Shown: piece after piece, positions 1 through 11,454 of the stretch | Position numbering within the stretch: position 1 is the stretch's first letter | Layout: each line of letters opens with the position of its first letter | Assembly (NCBI GenBank): GCA_029717555.1 | Contig: JAMDHS010000005.1 | Coordinates: forward strand, 1 to 64,000 | Length of the DNA stretch: 64,000 bases | Direction of reading: 5' to 3' | Source of the DNA: Peribolospora baueri | Taxonomy: Eukaryota > Basidiomycota > Peribolosporomycetes > Peribolosporales > Peribolosporaceae | Program-made: the position numbers and the translations under genes | Notes under the pieces: generated by a model | The model's input: the letters and a program-made list of their open reading frames with translations, nothing else | What the model was told of the DNA's origin: nothing | Databases searched by the model: none

Positions 1-34
<34 letters not shown>
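1..34. repeat. Poly-T run at the window edge
   Basis: An uninterrupted run of T opens the window. On the minus strand it is a poly-A tract downstream of the checkpoint kinase gene. It may be an ordinary homopolymer, an assembly edge, or a poly-A captured at a contig end; the sequence alone cannot decide. Confidence 0.8.
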
Positions 35-726
35 CATTTCGGCAGTCCTCGTCGGCGGAAAAACAAGCTCAAGGAATACGAGAAACACGCTTGGAAGCGG
101 TTCGAGTAGTTCGCGTCTGTCGCCACCGTTCCCTTTCCTTCCCCCCTGCCGCCGTGGTCTTTTTCTCGAATCTAGCCATGCACCCCCTTTTTTTCGAGAG
201 CCATCTCTGTTCGCAACGCCAGACCGATTCGACCGGACAGGACAGGTGCGCGTGCGTGATTTGAATTGTTTTTGAGCATATGCTAGTTTGTAGACGACTA
301 AGTAAGGACAAAAGGCGGAAGGAAGCAAACAAAGAAAATGGAGCGTGCCGTAGAGCTTTGTCGTCGGCGCCTTCGTAACTATCATTACACTCATCCTTGT
401 TGTTTTTTTCGTCGTCGGTGCGCCGGGGCTTGGTCGCGTCGAGTCGGGACGTGTGTCGGAGCCGGATGTGGATGTGGTGGTGGTCGAAAGAGAGATGATG
501 ATGGCCATGGTAGGAGTGCGCCTTCCGCTGATGCATACGTAGTCGGTCGAGTTGTAAGTCATACGTCACCCTGACGGATTGATCCGACGGAGACCATGCG
601 GGGTGTCCGACCGACGGACCGGCCGACCGGCAGACCGAACCGCCGGCGAAAAAAGAAAAAAGAAAGAGGACGCTACCGTCGTCTGCCAAATCTCCTCCCC
701 GCCGCGCCCACGATCCATTCAGGGCC
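35..726. other. Non-coding stretch downstream of CHK2
   Basis: This is probably the 3' untranslated region and downstream flank of the minus-strand kinase gene. Long open frames cross it on both strands, but they are rich in Arg, Ser, His and Pro, show no domain, and look like the chance open frames common in this GC-rich DNA. I see no gene in it. Confidence 0.5.
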
Positions 727-3700
727 TTAGTCGAGCTTGCGCAGCTTCCTCGAGCCCGTCTCCACGTCGCCCCCGTCGGGGGAGGAGAGATGGACGTCGT
801 CGCTGTCGGTAGATGTGCTCCCGCTCCCGTGCGCCTTGGTCGGCGTCGGCGTCGGCGTCTGACTCTGAGAGCGCGGTGTCGCCGCCGCCGTCGCCATCGT
901 TGAACTGGCGTCCTCCTCCTCGAGCTCGGCTCCGGGCGTCGCCGGCACCTCGTCGACGACTTCTTGTCCGAGATCGGCGAGCGAGTCCGGGCGAGCCTTG
1001 CGCTTCTTGGCGCCGCTCGGGCTGCCGATGCTCATGGCTTCGGCATCCATGTTGTCGACCTGGCTGTCGGGCGCAACTTCGCACCAGGACCCGAGGTCGC
1101 TCCAGGATCCAGGTGCAGGTGCGACGCCGCCCAAGGCCGCGGGTTGGTGAAGGTGGTCGGCGAGACTGCCGGTCAGGCCGAAACTGCCGTCGTGCTGGCT
1201 ACTAAAGTCGCGCCTGGCTATCGGCTCGGCGTCGTCAAGGCCAAGGCCAAGACTCCCCTGGCCCTGGGAAATTCCATTGGGCTGCGACAAGGAGCCTGCC
1301 AGCGGACGGTCGATTTCAAGGCTCCCCTCGGGAGATCTGCTGGGCTGCGACAAGGATCCGTGGAAGCTGCTTCCGGCGGCTGTCGCCTTGCCGCGTTCGC
1401 GGACGGCCTCGAACACGCTCTTCTCACGCTGCTGAGCGGCCGCGCGCACTTTGATCGCCTCGGCCTCGACGGCCCTTTCCCTCTCCTCCTCTTCCTCTCC
1501 GCTGGCCACCTTCTCCCCGTCCCCGTCGTCCCCTTCTTCTTCGCCGCCGTTGGCGCCGAGTTCGAGGCGGCTGAGCTCACCAGAGACGATGCTGTGGAAT
1601 TCTTCCTCGCCGTCCGTTCCCCGGTGATCCTCGCCGGTGGACGCTTCTAGGGGCCGTTCGACTCCGTTAGCGGGAGGAGCGTCACCATCCTGGCGGGCCG
1701 TGAAGTCAGAGGGGTGTCGGTCCGTTTCCATCGGGGCATCGACGACCACGCCGTTCGCCTGAGCAGGTCGCACGGTCATGTGGTTCATCATGTGATCCAC
1801 GCTCAGTTCCTCTCCGGGGAGGACGTACGTCCTGGGCACCGACAACCGGAAGCCGGTCCTGCGGCGCTGCTCGCGCTGCTGACTGGACGAGTGCGTGTTC
1901 TCCGAGAGAGAGCTGCTGAACGATTCGGAGAACTCGGCGAGCCAAGGGTGGTTGAGGGCGTCGGTGACGGACATGCGCTGGCAGGGGTCGACCGTCAAGA
2001 GCTTGCTGATAAAGTCCTTGCCTGCAAGGCGAGGAGGGCAGGTGAAGAGGGTAAGTGCCGTGAGTCCGACGCGGCGGTGAGATGGATGGAGGCTACTCAC
2101 CGCAATCGCTCACGTCGCGCCCGTTGAGGATTTCCCAGTCCACATTCCTGGCCAAGATTCTCTCGCGGATAGGGGCCTCCTCATCTTCCTCGAACGGACT
2201 GGTATTGCAAAGCATCGCAAAGACGATCACGCCCAGACTCCACGAGTCGACCTTGAGAGAGTAGACCGTCTCTTCTGTGTCTGCGACGACCTCCGGGGCG
2301 AGGTAGGAGGGCGTGCCGCACATCGTCTTGAGCCACGTCATGCTCGAGACGGCCTTGGCGAGGCCAAAGTCGGTCACTTTGACCCGTGGGTCGAGACCTC
2401 GAGTAATAAGCAAGTTCTGAAAGAAAAGACGGAGGATATGAGTTCTTCGTGACTGCGAGATCCGGTCGCAACCAACTTTGGCCTACCTCAGGTTTAAGAT
2501 CTCGGTGAACAATGTCCTTGGAATGGCAAAAGGCGACGGCTTGGCACAGCATGCGCGTGATGGTGATCGTCTCGGCCTCGTCGAGGCCGCCCTTGTGAAG
2601 GATATAGTCGAGCAGGTCGCCTCCGTCGACGTACTCGATGACAATGTAAATATATGCATCGTCCTCGAAGTAGTCAATGTAGCGGACGATGTTGGTCTGC
2701 TCAGCGTAACGAGGAAGACGGGGGATGCAGCGCGATGAGGAAGACAGGGGATGAGATGAGCGCGTGAAACGCCTACACCTGCTGTAGAACGGGCCTTGAA
2801 CGGATATGCGACAAAGGAACTCACATGATCAAGTTGTTGTAGGATGTCCACCTCTCTTTGGAGATTCTTCAGAGTCCTCGGGTTCTTGACAAACTTGAAT
2901 TTTGGGACCACCTTGACAGCGACCTCTTCCCCAGTGTCGCGATGATAAGCCTTGTACACGGTCGCGAACGAGCCCTTGCCGAGCGCCTCGCGGAGATCGT
3001 ATTGCCTGTACAGACCTCCGCCTGCGGCCTGGTATGATTCGCGACGAGGAAGCACGCGGGAGATTAGAGGATTTGTCGACGGCCGGCGCAATAAATCCCG
3101 AGACCCGCTTACAGCATCTGAAGACTGCTTGTCGTCCAGCATGTTGTAATACGTGTACGCTAAGAGCGGTTATATTGTAGAGCGGCAAGTGCTCGTTAGC
3201 CAAGGGATTCGGGCGAGAGAGCCCAACAAAGACGAGCTTGTCGAATCGCGCAACCCACTAAAGTTGTTCTCCGTGTCGCCGAAAGACGCCCGCGGGCCGA
3301 AGCTGATCTGGTCACGATGCAGGAGGGGCGCCCTCTCGCCCTTGCGGAGCAGCCGATTCTGCAGAAAGAAAGAGGACGGTAGCGACACCGACTTTGTCAG
3401 TTCAGGCGTGTCCTATCTTAGCGAGAGAAACGGCGCGAGAGGGAGCCACGTACCGCAACCCAGGTACCGTTCGAGCTGAGACATCAAGTACGCGAGCAGA
3501 AGAGGTGGTTGCAACGAAAGGTTAATGCGGCGTCGACGAAGATGTCCGCTCATGCATTCCTGCATGTGCGCCTTGTGTGACTCACCTGCAATCCTCGACG
3601 ATGACCACGACAGACCGTCCGGGTTGTACGGTGCCTCCACTTCCGGCGCGAGTGAGAGTGGCGTGGTGGTTGGACACTCTCTTTCCGCTGAGCACTAGGT

Positions 3701-4258
3701 CGTTGGTGGCTGTCAGTGGGATGTGGGAAGCAAGTGACAAGGATGGTGAACAAGATTCCGAGCGTCGACGTGACGGACGGCAAGCTGGAGACGGCATGAA
3801 AACTCACTGGGGTTCCTGCCGACTTTGGTGAGCACCCGGTCGCCTTCGAAGAGGAAAGGAGGATTGGCGTGGTTGACGGGGCTGAGCATGCCCCAGACCG
3901 AGCTGGCCCCGTTCTGCAAGCGCCCCTGCGACTCGGCATTGGCGCCTTGGGTCTGAGTCTGGGTCTGGGTCTGTGTCTGATCGTCGGTGTCGTCCGCGAT
4001 GGTATCCTCGACGACGTAGGGGTTACGATCGAGGTCCGGAGAGGAGTGGCCGTTCCCATTGTCTTCGACGGGCCGGGTGATCATGTCGTCCTGGGATGCG
4101 GAGGAGGAGGAAGGGGTGGTAGAAGCGTTGGACGAAGGGGTGGAAGAAGCGTTGAGGTGCTTGGTGAGCGCGCTAGTGCCGTCGTCCAAGGGGATGATGG
4201 TCTGCGAGAGGTAGAGGCGGGACGGAAGAGGCGTAAGGTCGAAAAGGAGAAGCGACAT
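727..4258 (-). CDS. CHK2: Checkpoint kinase Chk2/Rad53/Cds1 family (FHA + Ser/Thr kinase)
   Basis: DNA-damage and replication checkpoint kinase of the nucleus. The N-terminal about 120 residues hold a TQ-rich run (four to five TQ pairs), the kind of SQ/TQ cluster that ATM/ATR kinases phosphorylate. An FHA domain follows, built across several exons: KVGRNP, then RVSNHH, SNGTW and ISFGP, the usual phosphothreonine-binding signature. The kinase domain then shows the glycine loop GKGSFA, VAVK, HRDLKPE, DFG in VTDFGLAK, and GTPSYLAPEV, so it should be active. A tail of about 400 residues after the kinase is acidic and Ser-rich with many SQ motifs and a basic KKRKAR stretch that may be a nuclear signal. 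The first exon runs from the ATG to a gtgagt donor near 3807. FHA-then-kinase order is diagnostic of Chk2; only intron edges and the tail are uncertain. Confidence 0.92.
3947..3979 (-). repeat. Short tandem repeat encoding TQ pairs in CHK2
   Basis: A six-base unit (gtctgg and close variants on the plus strand) repeats about five times and encodes the Thr-Gln pairs of the SQ/TQ cluster in the kinase N-terminus. Because the unit is six bases, gain or loss of copies keeps the frame and changes only the number of potential ATM/ATR phosphorylation sites. Confidence 0.7.
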
Positions 4259-4800
4259 GGTGGGCGAGAAGAGAAACGCAGGGACCGGTCAACGAAAGGT
4301 TAGTGGGTCAGTGCGGGGGACGACAAAGGGAGGGCGAGAGTGGTCGTGGTATTTATGCACTGTTCCTCACAGGGACGGCCGTGGCCAGCGGAAGGCCGAG
4401 CGACGGGAAGGACCCGGTGGTCTGTCAAGCAGTGATAAGGCTGCGGGTCATACAGATGACCACGGGAGCTGGTCCAGGCGGCCGGCGGGGTGTCTAGAGC
4501 GAGCGGACGAGGGTGACAATCAAGCTTGTGGAGGGAGACAATGATTGGGTGGTGGTGTGGGAGCGTGGAGGGCGGTTGGTTGGGCAGGCGATGGGCGATG
4601 TTTGACGAGGGAGTTGTTTGGCAAGCGAGCGGACGGAGTGATGGAGGTCGGATGATGGATGGTGACGACGACCCGGATCGGCGATGACGCTGCGCTGCCT
4701 CCGACTTAGTTCTCTTCCTGCCCGCGCACGACGACGACGAAGACGAGGTGCATAGATCTCAACCCAAATCACAACACGCGTCGCGCCGGGCTAACCCAGT

Positions 4801-4831
4801 AGTAGTATACTGTAATACATACTATAGTACT
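4801..4831. repeat. AT-rich imperfect inverted repeat
   Basis: Two arms, AGTAGTATACT and ACTATAGTACT, are near reverse complements and could form a hairpin around a short spacer. The stretch stands out as AT-rich in GC-rich surroundings, about 540 bp upstream of the CHK2 start codon. Function unknown. Confidence 0.4.
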
Positions 4832-5498
4832 CCAATAGTCCGGGCCGCGCCCCGAGTCTCGACGCGTCGCAGATCGCGTAAATGAACCCGGAGCGTTTCC
4901 CTATCCCACAACGCCAACGGCGAGAGCGACGGCGACGAGCGACGAGCAGGCGCGGTAGGAAACGCGAATCCAGTAGAGTCGAGTCGAACGACGTCCCAGT
5001 CCACTCCCTAGCACAGTGCGAGCCGCAAGGGTGAGGGGATGTTTGTCACGGCGGCTGGTCACACATGTTTCTCTCACTGCCGCATTAAGGACGGAGGGAC
5101 GGGTGTAGCTTAGCGGGAGAGCGGGCACGTCTGCCAAACACGACAGACAAGCAGTCCCTCACATGCATCCTCGGCTCCCTCTTCTCCTCGTCCGACGCCC
5201 AGTTGGCCTCGGCCTTTCCTATCTCCGCCGCTCGTCGCCGACACTGTACCGCCGCCCAAACAGGTCACGCGTGACCCGTGCCAATCACCGTCTTGACAAA
5301 CAGACGACAAACAGCGGTCGGTGGGCGAGGCGACACGACTCGTCTCCCACGCTCGCCTCATCCTCGCCCAAGCCCAAAACCATTTTCCTCCTTTATTTAA
5401 TTTTTTTTTTTTACTCGTTAGAGAACCACGTCAGACTCGCTTCCCACCCCTTCCAACCGTCACCTCCTTCTCTCCCTCCGCCCCGATCCGATCCGACA

Positions 5499-5524
5499 CG
5501 CCCCGCCCGCCCCGCCCGCCCCGC
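5499..5524. repeat. C-rich tandem repeat
   Basis: About three copies of CCCCGCCCG lie in the 3' flank of GWT1. The minus strand has four or more short G-runs and could form a G-quadruplex. No function can be assigned. Confidence 0.5.
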
Positions 5525-5782
5525 GTCCATGCATCCATCCGTGTAGCGTACCGTCAGCCACCGTCATCCCAGCCGGCCCGGGGAACGGCATCACAGAGGA
5601 CGCGAAGCGAAGCGACTTGGGAGAAGAAGAAAAGGCGTTTGATCGCATGCTAATGAGAGACACATAAACAGAACAGAACGGGCAGTTCAACTCTGCTCGT
5701 ATCGAGACAAGACAAACGCGTCTTCTATTCACGTCCCCCTCACCGCCAAATTGCATCGGTGCCAACCACCCCCACTCCCCGC

Positions 5783-8239
5783 TCACAAGCGCACCCGAAT
5801 GCCCCTCCTGGCCAGCTCGCACGCGCCGCCCACGACGGCCAACGTATACGCCGACAGGACGACCATGGCCATCGTCTCTGAGGCGTACATCGTCCTCATC
5901 GTCACGTTTACCACTCCCGTCATGAGGTTCGCCTTTCCCGCCAAGGGAGAAGCCGTCAGTGAAATCACCCGAAGTGAAAGCACGACTTCCGCATGAACGG
6001 AAACACGGCTCACCAGAAGGAATACCAAGAACGCGTTGCGGTTGATCGCCTCCAAGATCCAAGGGCTCCTTGGGTCTCCAGCCGATGATCCGCCTTTGCC
6101 CCCCGTCGCGCCCCCGTCGTTCCCGCGTGTTGCCGCACCGTCGCCTCCCCTGCCGGTAGCCGCCTCGTCCTCGTCCTCGTCCCTCGTGCGCCTCAGCAAG
6201 GCAACATACACGAGCACGTAGCCGAGAAGAAAGGTCGTATTGAACGCGGTCACCCAAAGCGTGTAAGGCAGGTTGGCCAACCGACGACTGACCGCCGCTC
6301 CCCCGAGCGTCGTCAAGCAGTAAAAGCCCGTCCACCACAGAACGGCAAAGCTGGCGAGCACCATGGCTAGCTTGTCCGGCTTGGGACGTCGACGAGACCG
6401 GCTCGGCCGGCGGTAGGCCGCATAGGGGTCTGGCGGCAGGACGTAGTGGCCTAGATCGAGGGCGAGAAGGTACAAGGAGAGATAGCCTGTTCAAGGGTAG
6501 ATAAAGACGACATGGAGCGAGCGATATTTAAGAAGCGATCGTCTCGCAATCACGACGAACAGACAACCAGTGAAAGCCATACCTGGGAAGCTGACCAGCC
6601 CTTCCTTGTTCTGTCCTATCAGGCCCTCCCGTGTGGTATCCAGGACCCAGTCTTGCAAAGGCATCAACGAGAGTAGCGATTGGTGCACTGACAGAGAACA
6701 GGTAGAAGATAGCGGATTGGTCTCCTGTTTTCCGTCGCCGTCGAACCCCACGAACCAGCGGCCTCGACTCACTGACGCCCATGATTAGTCCGAGTGTCGA
6801 AAAGCGCATGTACTGAGATGTCGGCCTGAGCAGGGTCGCAAATATGGGTAGCAGTCCGAGAGTGAAAAAGAAATTCCAATGTACGCCATACTCCGTGACG
6901 TGCTCCTGTGAACAGTGAAACACCTTCAGTCAGCGTGAACAAGGCCGCCGACATAGACCCTCCCTCGGCGGACGCTCACGGGATACTCCGTCCCCTTCAC
7001 CATAAGAACCCGAACGGCCCCCAATGCGAAAAGAGACAGACTCCGTTGGACGTCCTCACGCAGCTGAACAGCTATCGACGGTCGGAGATGGCGCGGGTAT
7101 CGCAAAAAGGGGAGAGCCGAAACGATGCCGAGAGAAAAGACAAAGGAGCCCACGCCGAGATCCATCTATTGGAGGGCAAGGACCGGAGGCGAATGCGACG
7201 ACGAGCAAAACCAGCGCGTCAGTACACTCGGGCCGACGAAACCGGAGCGAAGCGGGGGACCGCATGAAACCCCCCATCTCACCAACGACGTTCCCCAAGT
7301 CTCGCACTTGGCGAAGCTCCTAGGAAAAACGGTAAAGTCGACGGCGAGAATGCATATGACGGTCATGAGCATCATGTGTGCTCTGTACACGGTGAGGAAC
7401 GGCTGGGCCGGGAACCGCGCCGGCACGACTCGGACGCGAGTTGCATTCGCCGCTCCAGTTCCTCCCGAGTACGCGTTGTCTTTGGGAGGGTCTGCGTTGG
7501 GCTCTCCTTCTCTGAAGATGAAGACGGAGGGGGACCGGCTACGTCGTGGAGAGGACATCGTTGGCGTAATGCCACCGTGCCCTTCAGGCTCGACGAGCGC
7601 AGGAGCGCCGTTACCACCGGAACGCAGCGAGCCGGAGGAGGAGCTAGACACCATTCCCCCATCGCCGTCGTCACGATGGAGGCTATCCACGCTGACCCGG
7701 ATCTCGTCGTCCGATTCGTCCTTGGACAAGTGTCTCCTGTGCCCTTTTCTCTGCTGATGCGTCTTCGGAGGTGAAGGTACCGGCCATCGCACAATAACGA
7801 GGCCAATTAGAAGAAGCACAAAGGCATTAAGCAAGAGAGGATGAGAAGCCAAAATGGTGTTGGCAAGAAGAAGGGGTATGACCAGGGTGCCGAATTGAAC
7901 GGCCAGGTCAGAGAAGGGAGGAGCCGCGCTGCAGGATGCCGATCTCCTCCCTCTTCGCTCGGTCCGGCGGATGGCCACTTGGCGGACATGGTATACTGAC
8001 CAGAGGGCATACGTGGTCTGCGGAATACGTATAAGCAGCAAAAAATGCGATGACTTGATGAGAGTCCGTCACCTGGCGTCACCTGGCGCCCATGACTAAA
8101 AGCTTGGGCGGCGAGACGTACTCACCAGCGCGGTCAGGCTGACCTTGTTGATGTCCCACACAGAGGTGCCCATTCCGTCCGAGACAAAAGCCTCCTTAGC
8201 GGCCTTGTACGGCGTCGAGAAGGAGCCTGTCCCGGCCAT
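5783..8239 (-). CDS. GWT1: GPI-anchor inositol acyltransferase Gwt1/PIG-W
   Basis: Multi-pass ER membrane enzyme that transfers an acyl chain to the inositol ring of glucosaminyl-phosphatidylinositol, an early step in GPI-anchor synthesis. Family landmarks are read in order across exons: the N-terminal [12 protein letters not shown], hydrophobic helices, a basic and Ser-rich loop, [32 protein letters not shown] (joined by splicing), [17 protein letters not shown], and C-terminal helices containing [10 protein letters not shown]. The first exon starts [18 protein letters not shown], a good match to the family start. The cytosolic loop around 7440-7760 is long, polar and Ser-rich and varies in this family. 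In fungi this enzyme is the target of the drug class that includes manogepix. The gene shares a 198-bp divergent promoter with the next gene. Confidence 0.93.
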
Positions 8240-8437
8240 GGTCAATCTCCGGAGGGAACTCGGAGTGGAACGTAGGCTGCCTCCGTCTTGGTCGTCATCG
8301 GAAGCCTGTGCGTGGACCGACCGCGAACAACTTCAGCCGTCGGTCGGTCTCCACGTTTTGCTGCGGCGGCCCGTGCTTCTCCCTCACAAAACGCAGCCCA
8401 CTCCGCCCTCGCTAAGACCTCCCCTTCATCGCCAGTC

Positions 8438-9289
8438 ATGTCCAACCAACCAGTGCCGCGTATCGACCCGACCGACCCGCGCAGGCCTCAGGAGGTCGTC
8501 CTCTTCTCGATGCCCAAGCAGTGGAAGGAGGAGGCCGACCTGGACTACTACTCCCTCGCGCTCTCTAGCACGATGGTCATCAGCGGAGCTGCTATGATCA
8601 CGAGGCGAACGTGAGTTGTCGCTGATAGAATGACTTTGGACACAGGGTGGATAAGGAGGGGGAGGGAATAAGGGCGTGGTTCCGGGAGGCGATGGCCGCT
8701 ACGAGTCAGCGCTTATATGAGCGCAAAGTCAAACGGCTTTTCTGACCCCGGTTGAAGGTGGAGGAGGCTGTGCTATCTTTCGCAAATCTGTGTGTCCAAG
8801 CCGGTCGTGCCGACGAGGAACGTTCGATATCGAATGATTACCATCTTAATCACTTACCTCCCCCTCCTCATCTTGCTTCCCCATCCGCCGCTATCTTGCA
8901 GACCCGTCGCCTTCCTCGCACTCATCGTCGCCATCGCAAACGTGATCAACAGCAGACCCATTCGCGCTTCTGACAGCACGAACTCCCCGTGGAGCTCGCT
9001 TATGTGCGTGCATGCGAAGACTATGACGAATTCGTGACGACCACTATGCCCATTTGCGGTTCCTCTCCTGATCGATTTGCGTGTGTCCCTCCCGTCCTTC
9101 ACAGCTTCGCGATCGCCTCCGTCACTACCCTCATCATGCCCAAGGTAAGCGAGCCCGTCGAATTGGACGGCAAACGGTCGGCTCACTGAATTGTGTCGCC
9201 CTTGGACGCCTCGTAAAATGTAGACGATCGACCAAGCTGCGATGAGGGCGTCTCAAACAGGCGCACAAGCTCCTCTTCCGACCACCTGA
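8438..9289 (+). CDS. Asterix / WDR83OS-type ER membrane protein (UPF0139)
   Basis: Small protein of about 126 residues in four exons: 8438-8610, 8902-9003, 9105-9144 and 9224-9289. The family signature DPRRPQEV near the N-terminus is followed by an acidic DLDYYS, then hydrophobic helices with VAFLALIVAIANVINSR and a third segment ASVTTLIMPK. The human homologue Asterix is the substrate-binding part of the PAT complex, which chaperones transmembrane helices during membrane-protein insertion at the ER. All three introns have gt...ag ends and the frame joins cleanly. It is divergent from GWT1, another ER membrane protein. Identification rests on the DPRRP signature, the helix pattern and the NSR motif after the second helix. 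Confidence 0.85.
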
Positions 9290-9460
9290 AGCGGCGCTGC
9301 CCCCATTCTCTCTCTCCGTGTCGGATCCTTCGTCGGCGTGAAAATTAAGGACAACATCATTTACATGGGGGCGAACGAGAACGTCAGTGACGCGTGATAC
9401 TGCGATGCTATCATACCGTGCGGTGATAAAGGATGGGCACGAAATTCTCCGTCTGTCTCG

Positions 9461-11454
9461 TCAATCGAATGGTATCCTTCTGATCGCCCCGCTCACCCCG
9501 GCGCCGGGCACTCCGGCCACCTTGGAGCCAAGTTTCTCCTTCTCCTTCTCCGCCTCTGCGGCAGCGAAAGCGCTCGGGATGGGAATGCCACAGCAATCTC
9601 CCCACCCTGCCGCCTGTCCCTCACCCGTGCCATGTACGTACGCGGGCGCCCCAGGAGCGTGGACGTGGCCGTGGGCGTCCTCGATCGAGCCCGCCAGCGC
9701 CGCTCGGTCAGCGGCTTCTTCCTCTGGAGAAGAGGCGTCGGGAAAGGGAAGGAGAGAGCCGAAGAAGAAGTGTTGGGCGATGGGAAGCTTATCGAGCACC
9801 TCTGCGCGGTACATTTTGATCATTCCTTCGTTCACTTTAGCCCACGTCTTGACCTTCAGTCGATTTTGCGCGAAAGAGAGGGATTGGCCCGACGATAAGG
9901 AACGGGACCGGAGGCTCTGAGAACTCGTTGCGTCAGGAACGGTGCTCACCCCCGAGATATCGTCCAGCATGGGAGAATGCCACCGCAATGACGCCGTCTT
10001 AATCTATCGAAAGAGAACGCAGCGGAGGTTGAGTGATTCTTTCAGCGCGGAATACTATCAAATACCAGCTTCTCACGACTCACCGAATTGATGAACTTGA
10101 TGCAGGCGAGGTACATGTAGTCCTTCGAAAACTCGTCCACAATCTCGCTATCGTGAATTGATTTTGGTCGTAGGTACTTGTGGCCTGGTCGAGGAGCAGC
10201 CAAGTAGGACAGACTGAGTCAGGTCTGGAAAAGGCTCGGGCACAGGTTCGACCTCACTCACTTTTCAGCTGCGCAGCGCCAAACAAAAACGGCAAGAAGT
10301 GATAATCGTCCAACCCCCAAACGCCGTGAGAGCCTGCTGGCTCAAGCCAATAAGTGGACTGAAGTACGCGCATGACTTGAACGTATCTTTCCGAAGGAAA
10401 GACAGAAAAGCAGTTCGAGTATGAGCTTCTCAGGGGTCGCTTTCGAACTGCAAGGCACAGCAACGCGTGCTTACCGCCAGAAAACACGAAGAACCAGGGC
10501 GGGGTAGTCAACAGACCTGAAAATTCCCAGTTTCTGCAAGCAAAACCTATCAAAGAAAGAGAACAAAGTAGCTCAACGGATCAGCACGTTGACTCAAGAA
10601 CCCAACCCGATTCAGACAACAGCCACACCGAAGTCAGACAGGCAGAAGCTCACAGCCAGCAAAGGAAGTTGAGCTCCATTCCGCTTCCGTAGTCTATCCG
10701 AGTGGCGTTTCCCCACGACTCGGAAAAGTATGTCTCCAGCTCCGGTATTGCCGCAGGAGTCAGGTTAGGGATGCGAGAGTGGAGAGACGACGTTTGCTGA
10801 CCGTCATCAAAGGCAAACAAGCGAAATCAACGAATGATCCCTCGCTGGTCAGGAGGCTTTTAAAAATTCAAAAGGCACCTCAAGGAATAACAAGAAGGCA
10901 GCCAATAGCAGACCTGACACCCAAACTCACCTCCTTCATCTTCTCGTAAAACGTCCTGAAAGCGGGGTTGCCGAACCGGCTTGCGACATTCTCCACTGGC
11001 GGCGTAGCCTTTGCAATGTCTTCCACCTCGTCCAGAACCTTCAGGACAGCTTTGACGGCCTTTTAGAATTGCGTGAAGCGAGGAAGAAGCAATAGAAGGT
11101 GATCAGGCTACGGCTGCTCAAAGAAAGAAGGAAGGGACCAATGGAGCTATGTACACTCACCTCCCCTTCTTCAACCTCGTCGGTGAGCTTCTTTCCAACA
11201 ACCTGCTGGTTCAGAGCCTCAATGAAACCCATGACAGCAAAATACGCCTGAGATTTCTGGAAGCGTTCGAGGTGTGCTTGAGAGACGACGCGCTTGACCG
11301 GTGGAATGAAGGAGCTCGCATTGGCGGATGAGGGCGCGGGGGCGGGGGAAGATGGAGCCGCGGAGGTGGCTTTGGCAGCGGTCGCACCCTGCTGGTCTCC
11401 GTTCAAGGTAAGGTCCTTGGATGTCGAGGGCGTTGTTGGGGAGACTGTTGTCAT
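9461..11454 (-). CDS. PTPA: Protein phosphatase 2A activator PTPA (Rrd/Ypa family)
   Basis: Chaperone-like activator of PP2A catalytic subunits with an associated peptidyl-prolyl isomerase activity known for the family. Landmarks in order: an N-terminal Ala/Ser/Pro-rich linker, then [128 protein letters not shown], and [20 protein letters not shown] with [11 protein letters not shown]. These cover the whole catalytic core. An open frame extends upstream of the chosen ATG, but its Arg-rich sequence looks non-coding, so the MTTVSPTT start is preferred. The C-terminal tail is Ala/Gly/Pro-rich. Whether it matches Rrd1 or Rrd2 cannot be settled here. Confidence 0.92.

Larger units (their letters stand above)
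4259..5782. other. Intergenic: CHK2 promoter side and GWT1 3' flank
   Basis: No convincing gene. It holds the upstream region of CHK2, an AT-rich imperfect palindrome near 4801, a T-run near 5401-5412, and three tandem copies of a CCCCGCCCG-like unit at 5499-5524. A tRNA-like 5' half near 5104 was examined and rejected. Long open frames here are Arg/Ser/Pro-rich and carry no domain. Confidence 0.5.

Noticed and set aside
813-1650. Plus-strand open frames opposite the CHK2 tail
   Set aside because: They mirror the real coding strand and carry no domain; the minus-strand frame has the continuous kinase tail.
5104-5165. tRNA-like 5' half (gggtgtagcttagcggga with a D-arm-like pattern)
   Set aside because: The D-arm resembles a tRNA, but the anticodon arm does not pair with U33 and a purine at 37, and no T-arm (GGTTCRANNCC) follows on the plus strand within intron-sized distance.
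5460-6494. 344-codon minus-strand open frame over the GWT1 C-terminus
   Set aside because: It is Arg/Gly-rich and antiparallel in frame to GWT1 membrane helices. It is a chance open frame caused by high GC.
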